Source: JABMQB01 sp964575025
GTDB lineage: Bacteria; Bacteroidota; Bacteroidia; Bacteroidales; Prolixibacteraceae
Direction of reading: 5' to 3'
Length of the DNA stretch: 64,000 bases
Assembly (NCBI GenBank): GCA_964575025.1
Contig: CAZNPV010000017.1
Span: forward strand, 1 to 64,000
The position numbers and the translations under genes are program-made. Below the pieces are notes generated by a model. The model was not told where the DNA came from. It made no database searches and saw only the letters and a list, made by a program, of their open reading frames with translations. Below, one piece after another: positions 1 to 8,349 of the stretch (position 1 is the first letter of the stretch; every line of letters starts with the position of its first letter).

Positions 1-57
1 TAAGCCCGTCAGCGCCGATGGTACTGCAGCAATGTGGGAGAGTAGGCCGCCGCCATC
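1..57 (+). rRNA. rrf: 5S ribosomal RNA, 3' part (5' end outside window)
   Basis: The first ~57 bases match the conserved second half of bacterial 5S rRNA: the segment gcgccgatggtactgc followed by gtgggagagtagg and a GC-rich 3' strand that would close helix I with the missing 5' end. A strong intrinsic terminator follows directly, as expected at the end of an rrn operon. The exact 3' end is estimated to within a few bases. The window therefore starts at the tail of a ribosomal RNA operon. Confidence 0.9.
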
Positions 58-65
58 CTTATAAA

Positions 66-100
66 AGGCCGATGCCTGTGGGCACCGGCCCTTTTTTTTT
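66..100 (+). terminator. Intrinsic terminator of the rRNA operon
   Basis: A GC-rich hairpin, ggccgatgcc / ggcaccggcc with one internal mismatch and a 4-nt loop, is followed by a run of ten T. It lies about 10 nt after the 5S rRNA and should end the rrn transcript. Confidence 0.9.
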
Positions 101-178
101 ATGGAAAAAACAGATAACCTTTTTTCCTGTTCCCGCAATAATCATTCATGCATTGGCGTTTCCTAAAAAAAGCGCTTT

Positions 179-1798
179 ATGCAGAAACTTTCCTTTCAGA
201 ACGGGAAAATAAATTTTTTTTTCCTGGCCCTGATCTTGTTTGTTTGTTGTCTCCCCTTATCCGAATTTCTGGTATCTGCTTCGGGAGGAATCCTTTTCAT
301 TACAGCCTGGATCGAAGATAAATGGACGGATAAAATGAAAAGGCTGAAAGAACGGAAACTGCTATTCTTTCTTCCTGCCATTTTTCTGATCTATGTAGTT
401 AGCGCATGCACTACCAAACAGGGAGAGATGGTTTTATACGATTTCAGGAAAGCCCTGTTTTTTGTTGTTTTACCCCTGGCATTTCTTGTTGGCAAAGAGA
501 TTTCATCCAACCAAAAACGGTATGTCCTCCTGTTTTTTACAGGCTCAGTGATCGTAGCTTCTTTGTATGCCCTTGCCAACTGGAAAATCAGGGGGGAATC
601 GCATGCTTTGTCTATCCATAATGCAAGCCTGATTACTCATATCCGGTTTAGTTTTCAATTAGTTCTGGCGATCTGGTTTCTCTTTCTGCTTTGTTATAAG
701 AACTTCCGGACGACAAACCGAAAAATTGGGATTGGTTTGTTTCTTGCAGCTGTCCTGTTGCTCTCTTTTTTATTTATTCAACAATCCTTAACCGGACTGG
801 CTGCCTTTTTTGCTTCTTTTTTGTTTGTTCTCTTTTTATTCCTCTTCAGACTTAAAGGGTCCCTTCGGATTGTGTTGCTGGTATTAACCCTTGGTCTGCT
901 GGTATTCCCGGTTGTGTATATTATGCGGATTGCCTATCCGTTCTATTTTCCGGAGGAAGTAAATCCTGCAACCCTTCCTGAAAAAACAAAAAAAGGAAAT
1001 CCCTATTTTCATGATCCGGATAACCGGATGATGGAAAACGGCAGCTATGTCTATCTTTATGTCTGCGAACCGGAAATGAGAGAAGAATGGAATAAGCGGT
1101 CGGAACTGAAATATGATTCGCTGGATCAATACGGCTATCGGGTTAGCAGTACCTTGATTCGTTATTTAACATCCCTGGGATTGAAGAAAGATGCGGAAGG
1201 AATTAATGCTTTGTCTGCACAGGATATGGAAAATATCCGGAACGGAGTGAGCAACTACCTTTTTATTAAGAAGAAATGGTCCTTATTCCCACGTATTTAT
1301 AAATCGGTGTGGGAATTCTATGTGTACACCAACCTGGGCTATGTAAACAATCAATCTCTTTCGCAGCGGATTGAATTTTCAAAAGCAGCGTTGCGCATTA
1401 TCAAGGATCATCCCTGGATCGGTGTTGGAACGGGAAACTGGAAACAGGCGTTCTATGATGCCTACAAGGCGATGAATTCATCTCTTCAGGAACAGTATTA
1501 TGCATCTTCGCACAATCAATATTTGAATTACCTGGTCAAATTTGGCATCGTTGGATTTTTGTGTATTATGTTTTTCCTGGTTTACCCGGTGGTCCGGACA
1601 AAACGGTATCGGGATCCGTTGTTTCTGATTTTTTTGGTGGTTATGTTTATTGTCAATTTTGCCGATTCCAATTTTGAATCGCATATGGGCAGTTCTTTAT
1701 TTGTTTTTTTCTATTGTTTTTTCCTGGTAACCGATGGGATTGCTTATTTTACGTTAAAACCGGGTAACCGGGATCCCGTACAGAAAAAAGGGGTCTGA
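179..1798 (+). CDS. O-antigen ligase / Wzy-like polymerase family membrane protein
   Basis: A 539-residue integral membrane protein of the O-antigen ligase (WaaL/Wzy_C) superfamily, which transfers or polymerises surface glycans on the periplasmic side of the inner membrane. Hydrophobic helices fill roughly residues 10-270, and further helices lie at the C-terminus. Between them is a large polar loop (about 290-470) ending in the family signature DHPWIGVGTGNW, followed by SSHNQYLNYLVKFGIVG, where the His of the HNQYL motif is the typical conserved residue. Such a large periplasmic loop is usual for this family. The gene stands alone after the rRNA operon with no glycosyltransferase neighbours, so the glycan concerned cannot be named. 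Ligase versus polymerase cannot be decided from sequence. The start at the first ATG precedes the first membrane helix. Confidence 0.8.
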   Translation: MQKLSFQNGKINFFFLALILFVCCLPLSEFLVSASGGILFITAWIEDKWTDKMKRLKERKLLFFLPAIFLIYVVSACTTKQGEMVLYDFRKALFFVVLPLAFLVGKEISSNQKRYVLLFFTGSVIVASLYALANWKIRGESHALSIHNASLITHIRFSFQLVLAIWFLFLLCYKNFRTTNRKIGIGLFLAAVLLLSFLFIQQSLTGLAAFFASFLFVLFLFLFRLKGSLRIVLLVLTLGLLVFPVVYIMRIAYPFYFPEEVNPATLPEKTKKGNPYFHDPDNRMMENGSYVYLYVCEPEMREEWNKRSELKYDSLDQYGYRVSSTLIRYLTSLGLKKDAEGINALSAQDMENIRNGVSNYLFIKKKWSLFPRIYKSVWEFYVYTNLGYVNNQSLSQRIEFSKAALRIIKDHPWIGVGTGNWKQAFYDAYKAMNSSLQEQYYASSHNQYLNYLVKFGIVGFLCIMFFLVYPVVRTKRYRDPLFLIFLVVMFIVNFADSNFESHMGSSLFVFFYCFFLVTDGIAYFTLKPGNRDPVQKKGV

Positions 1799-1866
1799 CA
1801 GGGGATTAAACTTTTTTATGTATTGTTTTGTTATTCCTTATGAAACAATACTAAAAAGATCATCCT

Positions 1867-2571
1867 ATGAAACGAAGAAATTTTGTAAGTCTTGTAGGCA
1901 CTTCGGTGCTGGCAGCTCCCTTTATAGGGGTAGGAGCATGTGCTTCCGGCAAGGGGAATTTTGAAGGCCATGTATTCCCGGATTTGGGTTTTGCTTACAA
2001 TGCTCTTGAACCGTATATAGATGCCCGGACCATGGAGCTTCATTACGACAAGCACCACCGGGGGTATTTCACGAAGTTTATGGCTGCTGCTGAAGGTACA
2101 GATGCAGTAAACCTGCCTATGCCTGAGATTTTTGCATCGGTGAGCAAATACAGCGACAGCATCCGGAACAATGGAGGTGGGTATTACAACCATACCCTGT
2201 TCTGGGAAAACCTGACGCCTTCCCAGGGGCCTGTACCGGAATCGCTGAGAAAGGCGCTGGAAGATAATTTTGGGTCCCTGGATGAATTTCAAGAGACCTT
2301 TGGCAACGCAGCAAAAACCCATTTTGGAAGTGGCTGGGCATGGCTGGTCTTGTCGCAGGATGGGAAACTTTTTGTCTCCTCGACACCCAACCAGGATAAT
2401 CCACTCATGGATCTGGCTGCGGAAAAAGGCACTCCCCTGCTCACACTCGATGTGTGGGAACATGCTTACTACCTGAATTATCAGAATAAAAGAGCCGATT
2501 ATGTGGATGCCTTCTGGAATGTGGTGAACTGGGAAGTGGTTCATAAAAGATTAACCAACGCCACAGCTTAA
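1867..2571 (+). CDS. sodB: Superoxide dismutase [Fe/Mn], exported, probably a lipoprotein
   Basis: Fe/Mn-type superoxide dismutase (234 aa), converting superoxide to O2 and H2O2. All four metal ligands are visible: His59 (in ELHYDKHH), His109 (in YYNHTLFW), Asp195 and His199 (in DVWEHAYY). Unlike the usual cytosolic enzyme of about 195-200 aa, it carries an N-terminal extension with a twin-arginine-like start (MKRRNF), a hydrophobic stretch and a possible lipobox ending at Cys25 (GVGAC). This suggests Tat export and lipid anchoring in the cell envelope; that part is inference. Gln/His positions that separate Fe from Mn use were not resolved. The gene appears monocistronic, since a separate promoter for the next gene follows its stop. 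Confidence 0.92.
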   Translation: MKRRNFVSLVGTSVLAAPFIGVGACASGKGNFEGHVFPDLGFAYNALEPYIDARTMELHYDKHHRGYFTKFMAAAEGTDAVNLPMPEIFASVSKYSDSIRNNGGGYYNHTLFWENLTPSQGPVPESLRKALEDNFGSLDEFQETFGNAAKTHFGSGWAWLVLSQDGKLFVSSTPNQDNPLMDLAAEKGTPLLTLDVWEHAYYLNYQNKRADYVDAFWNVVNWEVVHKRLTNATA

Positions 2572-2583
2572 ATAACTCTTTTA

Positions 2584-2615
2584 TTTGATACAATCAAAAA
2601 GGCTCACTATTTTTG
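2584..2615 (+). promoter_or_regulatory. Bacteroidota-type promoter of the DUF2520/kdsC-like/maf cluster, inside an inverted repeat
   Basis: TTTG at 2584-2587 and TATTTTTG at 2608-2615 are separated by 20 nt and fit the Bacteroidota -33/-7 consensus (TTTG, TAnnTTTG). The predicted transcript start lies only about 8 nt before the ATG at 2630. A 9-bp inverted repeat (aaaggctca at 2598-2606, tgagccttt at 2631-2639) brackets the -7 box and includes the start codon, so it may act as a DNA operator. Confidence 0.55.
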
Positions 2616-2629
2616 AATAAATTTTCAGA

Positions 2630-3409
2630 ATGAGCCTTTCATATGTTTTAATTGGTGCAGGGAATCTGGCTACCTGTCTGGGAACTGAACTTAACAGGAA
2701 AGGATTTGAGATACGCCAGGTTTACAGCCGCACCCGGCAGTCGGCAAAAAGACTGGCCAGCAAACTAAATACCTCCTGGACCAACAACCCGGGCCAGGTA
2801 ACAGGTGATTGCGACTTTTACACAGTAGCGTTAAAAGACGATGCAGTCTCTGAAGTGCTTTCCTCCATAGATTTCGGGAACCGATTGTTAATTCATTGTT
2901 CCGGAAGTCTGCCTTTGAGTGTGCTGGAAGAATTTTCAACGAACGCAGGGGTAGTGTATCCGCTTCAGACTTTTTCAAAGAACCGTACGGTAAATTTTTC
3001 AGAAATACCCCTGTTCATTGAAGCCAATTCAGAGAATAATCTGGAACGTGTACGACGTATTGCCCGCCAATTGTCGGGAAAGGTTATAGAAGCCAATTCA
3101 GAGGAGCGAAAGATATTGCATATCGCAGCCGTTTTTTCCTGCAATTTTGTGAATCATCTGTATGTCCTGTCCGAATCCCTTTTGAAGGATAGCGGATTTG
3201 ATTTTGAGATACTTAAACCATTGATAAAGGAGACAACCGATAAAATTCAGGATTTCTCACCGGCGGAAGTACAAACCGGGCCAGCTGTACGTTACGACAG
3301 GTCGGTAATCGATAAGCACCTGGAGGCGCTATCCGGGAACAAAGAACTGGCAGGTTTGTATAAATCAATTTCTGAGAGTATTTTTGCCTTTCATCAAAAA
3401 GGAGATTAA
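2630..3409 (+). CDS. Rossmann-fold protein with DUF2520 domain
   Basis: A 259-aa protein with an N-terminal NAD(P)-binding Rossmann fold (glycine motif IGAGNLA at residues 8-14) and a C-terminal helical domain, matching the family annotated as 'Rossmann-like and DUF2520 domain-containing'. It resembles ketopantoate reductase or F420-dependent NADP oxidoreductase folds; the substrate is unknown. The stop codon overlaps the start of the next gene (TAATG), and the third gene overlaps the second in the same way, so the three genes from 2630 to 4514 are translationally coupled. In Bacteroidota this gene is commonly found beside a KdsC-like phosphatase and Maf, as here. Confidence 0.8.
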   Translation: MSLSYVLIGAGNLATCLGTELNRKGFEIRQVYSRTRQSAKRLASKLNTSWTNNPGQVTGDCDFYTVALKDDAVSEVLSSIDFGNRLLIHCSGSLPLSVLEEFSTNAGVVYPLQTFSKNRTVNFSEIPLFIEANSENNLERVRRIARQLSGKVIEANSEERKILHIAAVFSCNFVNHLYVLSESLLKDSGFDFEILKPLIKETTDKIQDFSPAEVQTGPAVRYDRSVIDKHLEALSGNKELAGLYKSISESIFAFHQKGD

Positions 3410-3939
3410 TGGCAATTAACAAGGAAGAGTTTAAAAAGGTGAAGACCTTTATTTTTGATGTGGATGGGGTTTTATCAGAAGAAACCACGCCGCTGGATCC
3501 CGAAGGGGATCCGATGCGTACAGCCAATGTAAAAGACGGATTTGCCATACGGGTAGCCCTGAGAAAGGGATTCGGGATGGCCATCATGACGGGTGGTTGT
3601 TCGGAACGTGTACGACACAGATACCGCAAACTGGGAGTTACCTGGTATTACGATGATGTAAATGATAAAATGCAATGCCTTCGCGATTTTATCCGTAAAA
3701 CAAATACAGATCCCGGGACCATTCTTTTTATGGGTGATGACCTGGTTGATCTTGAGGTGATGAGAATCATCGGAATACCGGCCTGCCCGTGTGATGCTGT
3801 CCCGGAAGTCCTGGAAACAGCAAAATATATATCCACAAAAAAAGGGGGCAAAGGGTGTGTCCGCGATGTGATTGAACAGGTTTTAAGGGCCCAGGGGAAA
3901 TGGATGAATTCAGACACTTTTTATCTTCGCTCGGGCTGA
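3409..3939 (+). CDS. HAD-family phosphatase, KdsC-like
   Basis: A 176-aa HAD hydrolase of the KdsC (3-deoxy-D-manno-octulosonate 8-phosphate phosphatase) type. HAD motif I is FDVDGVLS (nucleophile Asp and acid/base Asp), motif II is the Thr of IMTGG, and motif IV is GDDLVDLEVM. The length matches the capless, tetrameric C0-type KdsC phosphatases. It could remove phosphate from Kdo-8-P for lipopolysaccharide core synthesis, but C0 phosphatases are hard to assign from sequence and no kdsA/kdsB is nearby. It overlaps both neighbours by one to a few bases. Confidence 0.8.
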   Translation: MAINKEEFKKVKTFIFDVDGVLSEETTPLDPEGDPMRTANVKDGFAIRVALRKGFGMAIMTGGCSERVRHRYRKLGVTWYYDDVNDKMQCLRDFIRKTNTDPGTILFMGDDLVDLEVMRIIGIPACPCDAVPEVLETAKYISTKKGGKGCVRDVIEQVLRAQGKWMNSDTFYLRSG

Positions 3940-4514
3940 TGAACCGAATGGGAAAGTACCATATTATCCTTGCCTCCCAATCCCCGCGCCGGCAACAACT
4001 GCTAAAACAACTGGGTTTTGATTTTACGATCCAATCCGTTGAAGTGGATGAGACCTATCCGCCAGGTCTTTCTATGGAAGAGATCCCGGTATTCCTGGCT
4101 GAACGCAAAGCCAGCCCGATAACCGGATTATTAAAAGAAAACGATCTGCTTATTACGGCGGATACCATTGTGTGGCATAACAACAGGGTGTTGGGTAAAC
4201 CTGACAATAAGCAGGAAGCCGTTGCTATGCTTACTTTACTCAGCAACTCAAAACACCAGGTAGTAACCGGTGTATGCCTGACATCTGAAAAAAAACAGAA
4301 ATCGTTCTATGCGGTATCCAGTGTATATTTTACCTCCCTGACTCCGGAAGAGATACATTGGTACATCGACCGGTATCAACCTTTTGATAAAGCAGGTGCC
4401 TATGGCATCCAGGAGTGGATCGGTTTCATCGGGATCTCCCGGATTGAAGGTTCGTTTTACAACGTGATGGGCCTGCCGGTTCAGAAATTATACCATGAAA
4501 TTATGCATTTCTGA
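3939..4514 (+). CDS. maf: Maf family nucleoside triphosphate pyrophosphatase
   Basis: A Maf/YhdE-type pyrophosphatase (191 aa), which hydrolyses dTTP, UTP or modified nucleotides to the monophosphate and has been linked to septum control. The signature ASQSPRRQQLLKQLG lies at the N-terminus, the metal-binding ADTIV motif is in the middle, and DKAGAYGIQ lies towards the C-terminus. An in-frame ATG at 3900 exists, but the ATG at 3939 overlaps the upstream stop (TGATG) and starts just before the conserved region, so it is preferred. It is the last gene of the coupled three-gene cluster. Confidence 0.9.
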   Translation: MNRMGKYHIILASQSPRRQQLLKQLGFDFTIQSVEVDETYPPGLSMEEIPVFLAERKASPITGLLKENDLLITADTIVWHNNRVLGKPDNKQEAVAMLTLLSNSKHQVVTGVCLTSEKKQKSFYAVSSVYFTSLTPEEIHWYIDRYQPFDKAGAYGIQEWIGFIGISRIEGSFYNVMGLPVQKLYHEIMHF

Positions 4515-4627
4515 CTTTTCATTCTGCATAAAATTATTCAGTAAATAAAAACAAATATTTCCGTAACCCGTAAAAGCTACAAAAAAGCACATATCCTGCA
4601 TGTTTTAACAATCTAAATAAACTGATT

Positions 4628-5629
4628 ATGCAAAATGCTAAAATTTTCTTTGTATGTGTTTTCCTTGTAGTTTTTATTGGAATGGGATGTACCGATGATG
4701 AGCCTGTAAAGGTTGGTTTTTTGTTGCATGCTCTTGATAAAGAACGATGGGAAAACGATCGTGACTATTTAACGGAAAAAGTCAAGGAACTGGGGGGCAC
4801 TCTACGGGTTGAAGTTGCCGGAAACGATGCTGATAAACAATTGGAACAGGCCAGAAAATTGTTAGCCGAAGGTGTGGATATTCTGGTAGTGGTTCCGGTG
4901 GATCAGTTTGCTGCAGCGGAAATTGTTTCCGCAGCAAGGGAAAAGGAGGTGAAAGTGATCTCATACGACAGGCTGATCCTGAACAGCCGGCTGGATTTTT
5001 ATGTATCGACCGATAACGTGAAGATCGGTGAACTGCAAGCCGGGTATTTAACTACTATCAAGCCTGCGGGCAACTATGCATTGATTGGAGGGGCACAAAA
5101 CGATCACAACAGCCAATTTCTGTATCTGGGCCAGTTGAATATTTTACAACCTTTGATTGAAAGAGGCGATATAAAGTTGATATACAATGAATTAACTGAC
5201 TCATGGTCCGAAAAGGAAGGGTATAACCATACCCTGCGAATTCTGGAATTGCCTGAAAAGGTGGATGTTATTATTGCAGGAAACGATGCCATTGCCATGG
5301 GAGTTTTAAATGCCCTGAAAGATAACGGAATAGACAGGGAAGTCCTGGTGGCCGGGATGGATGCTGACCTCAGGAACCTTCAGGAAATCGTGAAAGGGAC
5401 ACAAGAAATAACTGTGTATAAACCCATCGAAAAGATGGCTGCCACTACTGCCCAAATTGCATTTAAACTGGCTAATGGTGAAAAATTTGAAAATACCTAC
5501 CAAACCGTAAGCAACGGCGAAATGCTCGTTCCGGCTGTCCTGCACGATGCTGTGATTGTGAATAAGGAGAACCTTAAACTAACCGTAATCTCTGAAGGAT
5601 ACCAAACGGAAGAAGAGGTTTACAAATAA
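4628..5629 (+). CDS. Periplasmic sugar-binding lipoprotein, XylF-like
   Basis: A 333-aa substrate-binding protein of the periplasmic-binding type 1 / D-xylose-binding (XylF) class. The N-terminus is a lipoprotein signal with lipobox IGMGC (Cys21). The mature part shows features of ribose/xylose binders: VGFLLHALDKERW, VVVPVDQFAAAEIV, VISYDRLILNS, and the second-lobe AGNDAIAMGVLNAL and AGMDAD. No permease or ATPase gene lies nearby, so it may serve an ABC transporter encoded elsewhere or act as a sensor of sugar outside the membrane. A clear terminator follows, indicating a single-gene transcript. The sugar bound is not provable here. Confidence 0.8.
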   Translation: MQNAKIFFVCVFLVVFIGMGCTDDEPVKVGFLLHALDKERWENDRDYLTEKVKELGGTLRVEVAGNDADKQLEQARKLLAEGVDILVVVPVDQFAAAEIVSAAREKEVKVISYDRLILNSRLDFYVSTDNVKIGELQAGYLTTIKPAGNYALIGGAQNDHNSQFLYLGQLNILQPLIERGDIKLIYNELTDSWSEKEGYNHTLRILELPEKVDVIIAGNDAIAMGVLNALKDNGIDREVLVAGMDADLRNLQEIVKGTQEITVYKPIEKMAATTAQIAFKLANGEKFENTYQTVSNGEMLVPAVLHDAVIVNKENLKLTVISEGYQTEEEVYK

Positions 5630-5663
5630 AGAAGAATGGTCTTTATAAAGGCAAAAAAACCGC

Positions 5664-5693
5664 TAAACCCGGATCAATTTCCGGGTTTTTTTT
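5664..5693 (+). terminator. Intrinsic terminator after the sugar-binding lipoprotein gene
   Basis: The hairpin aacccgg / ccgggtt with an 8-nt loop is followed by a run of eight T, about 35 nt after the stop codon. Confidence 0.85.
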
Positions 5694-5813
5694 ATGTTCC
5701 CTTTTCCCGGTTTTGTATCTTTGGCATGATCTGATTGGATGAGAAGAGTCCCGGGGGAATAGTTATTCCAATGTGCCTCGGGAATACATTTAAGAATGAA
5801 CAATTTTTATCGT

Positions 5814-7529
5814 ATGAAGAAATTCATCGTACCGACCTTGCTGGTTTTTGGGATGGCTTCAGGGTTGTTTGCCAGAGAGGGGATGTGGATCCCGATCCTA
5901 CTGGAGAAATACAACATCGAAGAGATGCAACAGATGGGTTTTAAACTTACTGCCCGGGATATATATGATATCAATCATTCGAGTATGAAGGATGCAGTTG
6001 TGTTGTTTGGAGGTGGCTGTACCGGAGAGATTATTTCGGAAGAGGGGCTGTTGCTGACCAATTATCATTGCGGATTGGGGAGTATTCAGTCTCACAGTTC
6101 GATGGAGCATGATTACCTTACCGACGGGTTCTGGGCTCAGGACCGCAGCGAAGAACTTCCAAACGACAGGCTTTCGGTGCGTATCATGGAATCCATGGAA
6201 GATGTAACGGAAAAAGTCCTGAAAGGCACGGAAGAGTGTGCCACAAAGGAAGAAAGGGAAGCGCTTATTGAGTCGAACATCCTGGAAATCAACCAGGAAG
6301 CCTCCTGTGAGGAGAAATTTGCAACTTCAGTGAGGCCGCTGTTTTATGGCAATCAGTATTTTCTGTATGTCTATAAGGTATTCCGGGATGTCCGTCTGGT
6401 AGGCGCTCCTCCGTCCTCCATCGGGCAGTTTGGCGGGGATACGGATAACTGGATGTGGCCCCGCCATACGGGTGATTTTGCCCTTTTTCGTATCTATGCC
6501 GATCAAAACAACGAACCGGCTTCCTATTCAGAAGAGAATGTTCCCTATAGCCCCAAAAAATATTTCCCGATCTCTATGAAGGGAATTCAACCTGAAGATT
6601 TTACCCTGGTTTTTGGTTTTCCCGGAAGCACACAACAATACATTCCCTCGCATGCTGTGGAGCTGATCCTTACCCGGCGGAATCCGGACCGGATCCGTAT
6701 CCGCGATAAAAANNNNNNNNNNNNNNNNNNNNNNNNNNNNNNNNNNNNNNNNNNNNNNNNNNNNNNNNNNNNNNNNNNNNNNNNNNNNNNNNNNNNNNNN
6801 NNNNNNNNNNNNTACGACCATGAAAAATTGATCCGGAAGGTATATCAGAAGTCCATTCTTGGCGATAGCCTGCAGTTGAAAGCCCTCCTGGGGTCGGGGA
6901 AAATGAATAAAATTGAAAAGCTCAGGAAAGATCCTCTGATGGAATTGTACCTGCCTCTGCGCGATTTGTATGAAACCGGAATAAGGCCTGTGGTTGACAG
7001 CCTGGAGAAGGAGATCAATGACGCCATGAAAACCTATATGGCAGGAATCATGAAGATGAAAGAGGGGGAATCCCTGTATGCCGATGCCAATCTGACGCTG
7101 CGGGTAGCCTATGGAAAAGTGGAAGGCTATGAACCCCGCGACGGAGTGAAGTATACCTATTATACCACCCTGAAAGGGATCATGGAAAAAGAAAATCCGG
7201 AGGTGTATGATTACCAGGTGCCGGATCAGTTAAAGGAGATCTATGCATCGGAAGATTTCGGGCCGTATGCCGTGAATGGGGAAGTACCCGTATGTTTTCT
7301 TGCATCGAATCATACAACAGGCGGTAATTCAGGGAGTCCGGTGATCAATGGCGAAGGCCACCTCATCGGGGTGAATTTCGACCGCTGCTGGGAAGGCACC
7401 ATGAGCGACATCATGTTCGACCCGGAACGCTGCCGTAACATCATCCTCGACATCCGTTATGCCCTGTTCATCATCGATAAATTTGCCGGAGCCGGGTATT
7501 TGCTCGATGAAATGGATCTGATCTGGTAA
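5814..7529 (+). CDS. dpp11: S46 family dipeptidyl-peptidase, DPP11-type (contains assembly gap)
   Basis: Periplasmic serine peptidase of family S46, releasing dipeptides from peptide N-termini. Starting at the ATG at 5814, a signal peptide (MKKFIVPTLL...GLFA) is followed by catalytic His85 in TNYHCG, which is the same number as in Porphyromonas gingivalis DPP11. Asp221 (RHTGDF) and the Ser of GGNSGSP (codon 7329-7331) complete the triad. The residue 18 positions after that Ser is Arg (NFDRCWEG), the position that in PgDPP11 (Arg673) gives preference for Asp/Glu; DPP7 has Gly. Bases 6713-6812 are N. Family length is about 710-720 aa, so the true gap is larger than 100 bases, by roughly 430-450 bp. 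Reading frame is kept across the gap. Start at 5796 is possible but spoils the numbering match. Confidence 0.88.
   Translation: MKKFIVPTLLVFGMASGLFAREGMWIPILLEKYNIEEMQQMGFKLTARDIYDINHSSMKDAVVLFGGGCTGEIISEEGLLLTNYHCGLGSIQSHSSMEHDYLTDGFWAQDRSEELPNDRLSVRIMESMEDVTEKVLKGTEECATKEEREALIESNILEINQEASCEEKFATSVRPLFYGNQYFLYVYKVFRDVRLVGAPPSSIGQFGGDTDNWMWPRHTGDFALFRIYADQNNEPASYSEENVPYSPKKYFPISMKGIQPEDFTLVFGFPGSTQQYIPSHAVELILTRRNPDRIRIRDKXXXXXXXXXXXXXXXXXXXXXXXXXXXXXXXXXXYDHEKLIRKVYQKSILGDSLQLKALLGSGKMNKIEKLRKDPLMELYLPLRDLYETGIRPVVDSLEKEINDAMKTYMAGIMKMKEGESLYADANLTLRVAYGKVEGYEPRDGVKYTYYTTLKGIMEKENPEVYDYQVPDQLKEIYASEDFGPYAVNGEVPVCFLASNHTTGGNSGSPVINGEGHLIGVNFDRCWEGTMSDIMFDPERCRNIILDIRYALFIIDKFAGAGYLLDEMDLIW
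6713..6812. other. Assembly gap (100 N) inside the S46 peptidase gene
   Basis: Exactly 100 N, the usual placeholder for a gap of unknown size. The distance from catalytic His85 to the Ser indicates that about 145 residues more than shown are missing. Confidence 0.95.
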
Positions 7530-7873
7530 GCGGGAACCCGAAGGAACATGAAAGAGCCCTCAATAGGTTTTGCCCATAGTAGCCCACCTGTTGAATCGTA
7601 TTTTACTACAAACAACTCGCCCCCTAACCAGGTATCCCCAAACCAAATCCCGGCAGTCATTTTACCCGTAATGTAAACATTCGAATTTACATCGGTGCAT
7701 ATCCCTCGTACTGTGGTCCTCCCTATGTTGTCGCCGGCATAGCGTTCCCACGCTACTGCACCCCCGGGGGTAAATTTTGCTGTTACCAACTGTTTTAGGT
7801 ATTGGCAATTCCCCATAAAAGAGGCAGTAATTAGCGAAAGGGAAAATAGCAGGGTTGCTACTTTTTTATACAT
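7457..7873 (-). pseudogene. Truncated N-terminus of an SBBP-repeat (beta-propeller) exported protein
   Basis: On the minus strand an ORF starts at 7873 with a signal peptide (MYKKVATLLFSLSLITASF) and continues into what looks like a first beta-propeller repeat: GICTDVNSNVYITGKMT, then LFVVKYDSTGGLLWAK. These are hallmarks of SBBP-type repeats found in large Bacteroidota secreted proteins. The resemblance stops at about 7565; the remaining codons run antisense through the end of the S46 gene and look meaningless. The gene is thus a 5' fragment of a protein that should be many hundred residues long, cut off at a junction some 30 nt from the S46 stop codon. Confidence 0.55.
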
Positions 7874-7948
7874 CGTTTTTTATATTAAATTCTATTTATG
7901 ACAGCTCACACATGACTTATCACGAAGTCATGGCTAACTGCAATTTTA

Positions 7949-8191
7949 TTATTTCGCTACTACCAGTTTCCTGTTTATTATGGTTTCACCGATTTTTACC
8001 CGTACAAGGTACATTCCTTCTGCCCAATCTTGCGTGTTTATTACTGTTTCTGATGATTTTAAACCTGGCTTTTTATATTGTTTTAAGAGAGTCCATTTAA
8101 AATGGAAGGGTCGGTATTTGGTTATTAATACAGAATTTATCTGTGAGCAATTAGGAGCTTTTACAGGCCAGTAGGAAATTACCTGGCCTTT
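7949..8191 (-). pseudogene. Remnant C-terminus with T9SS type A sorting domain
   Basis: The minus strand is open from 8191 to a TAA at 7949-7951 without a start codon. The last ~45 residues form a typical T9SS C-terminal sorting domain: LKSSETVINTQDWAEGMYLV, then RVKIGETIINRKLVVAK and stop. The preceding part (ISYWPVKAPNCSQINSVLI) keeps no recognisable domain. It is the tail of a secreted cargo protein whose body is missing. The head of a similar protein (7457-7873) follows 75 nt downstream on the same strand, suggesting that two tandem cargo genes were mostly deleted. Confidence 0.6.
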
Positions 8192-8349
8192 TCAGGGACA
8201 AATAATATGTGCCCGGATTTTCATTTAAAAAGTTTTTGAGTTTTTTTCAAATTAATGAGTTTAAGGTGAATAATTAATTGGTTTTTTAGAAAAAATATTT
8301 GAGTTATCAATAGTCTGTACGGAAAAAAAGTTAAAGGGTTAAGAAAATT

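Noticed and set aside
7855..8100. 81-codon plus-strand ORF
   Set aside because: Antisense to the T9SS sorting-domain remnant, which carries recognisable protein sequence.
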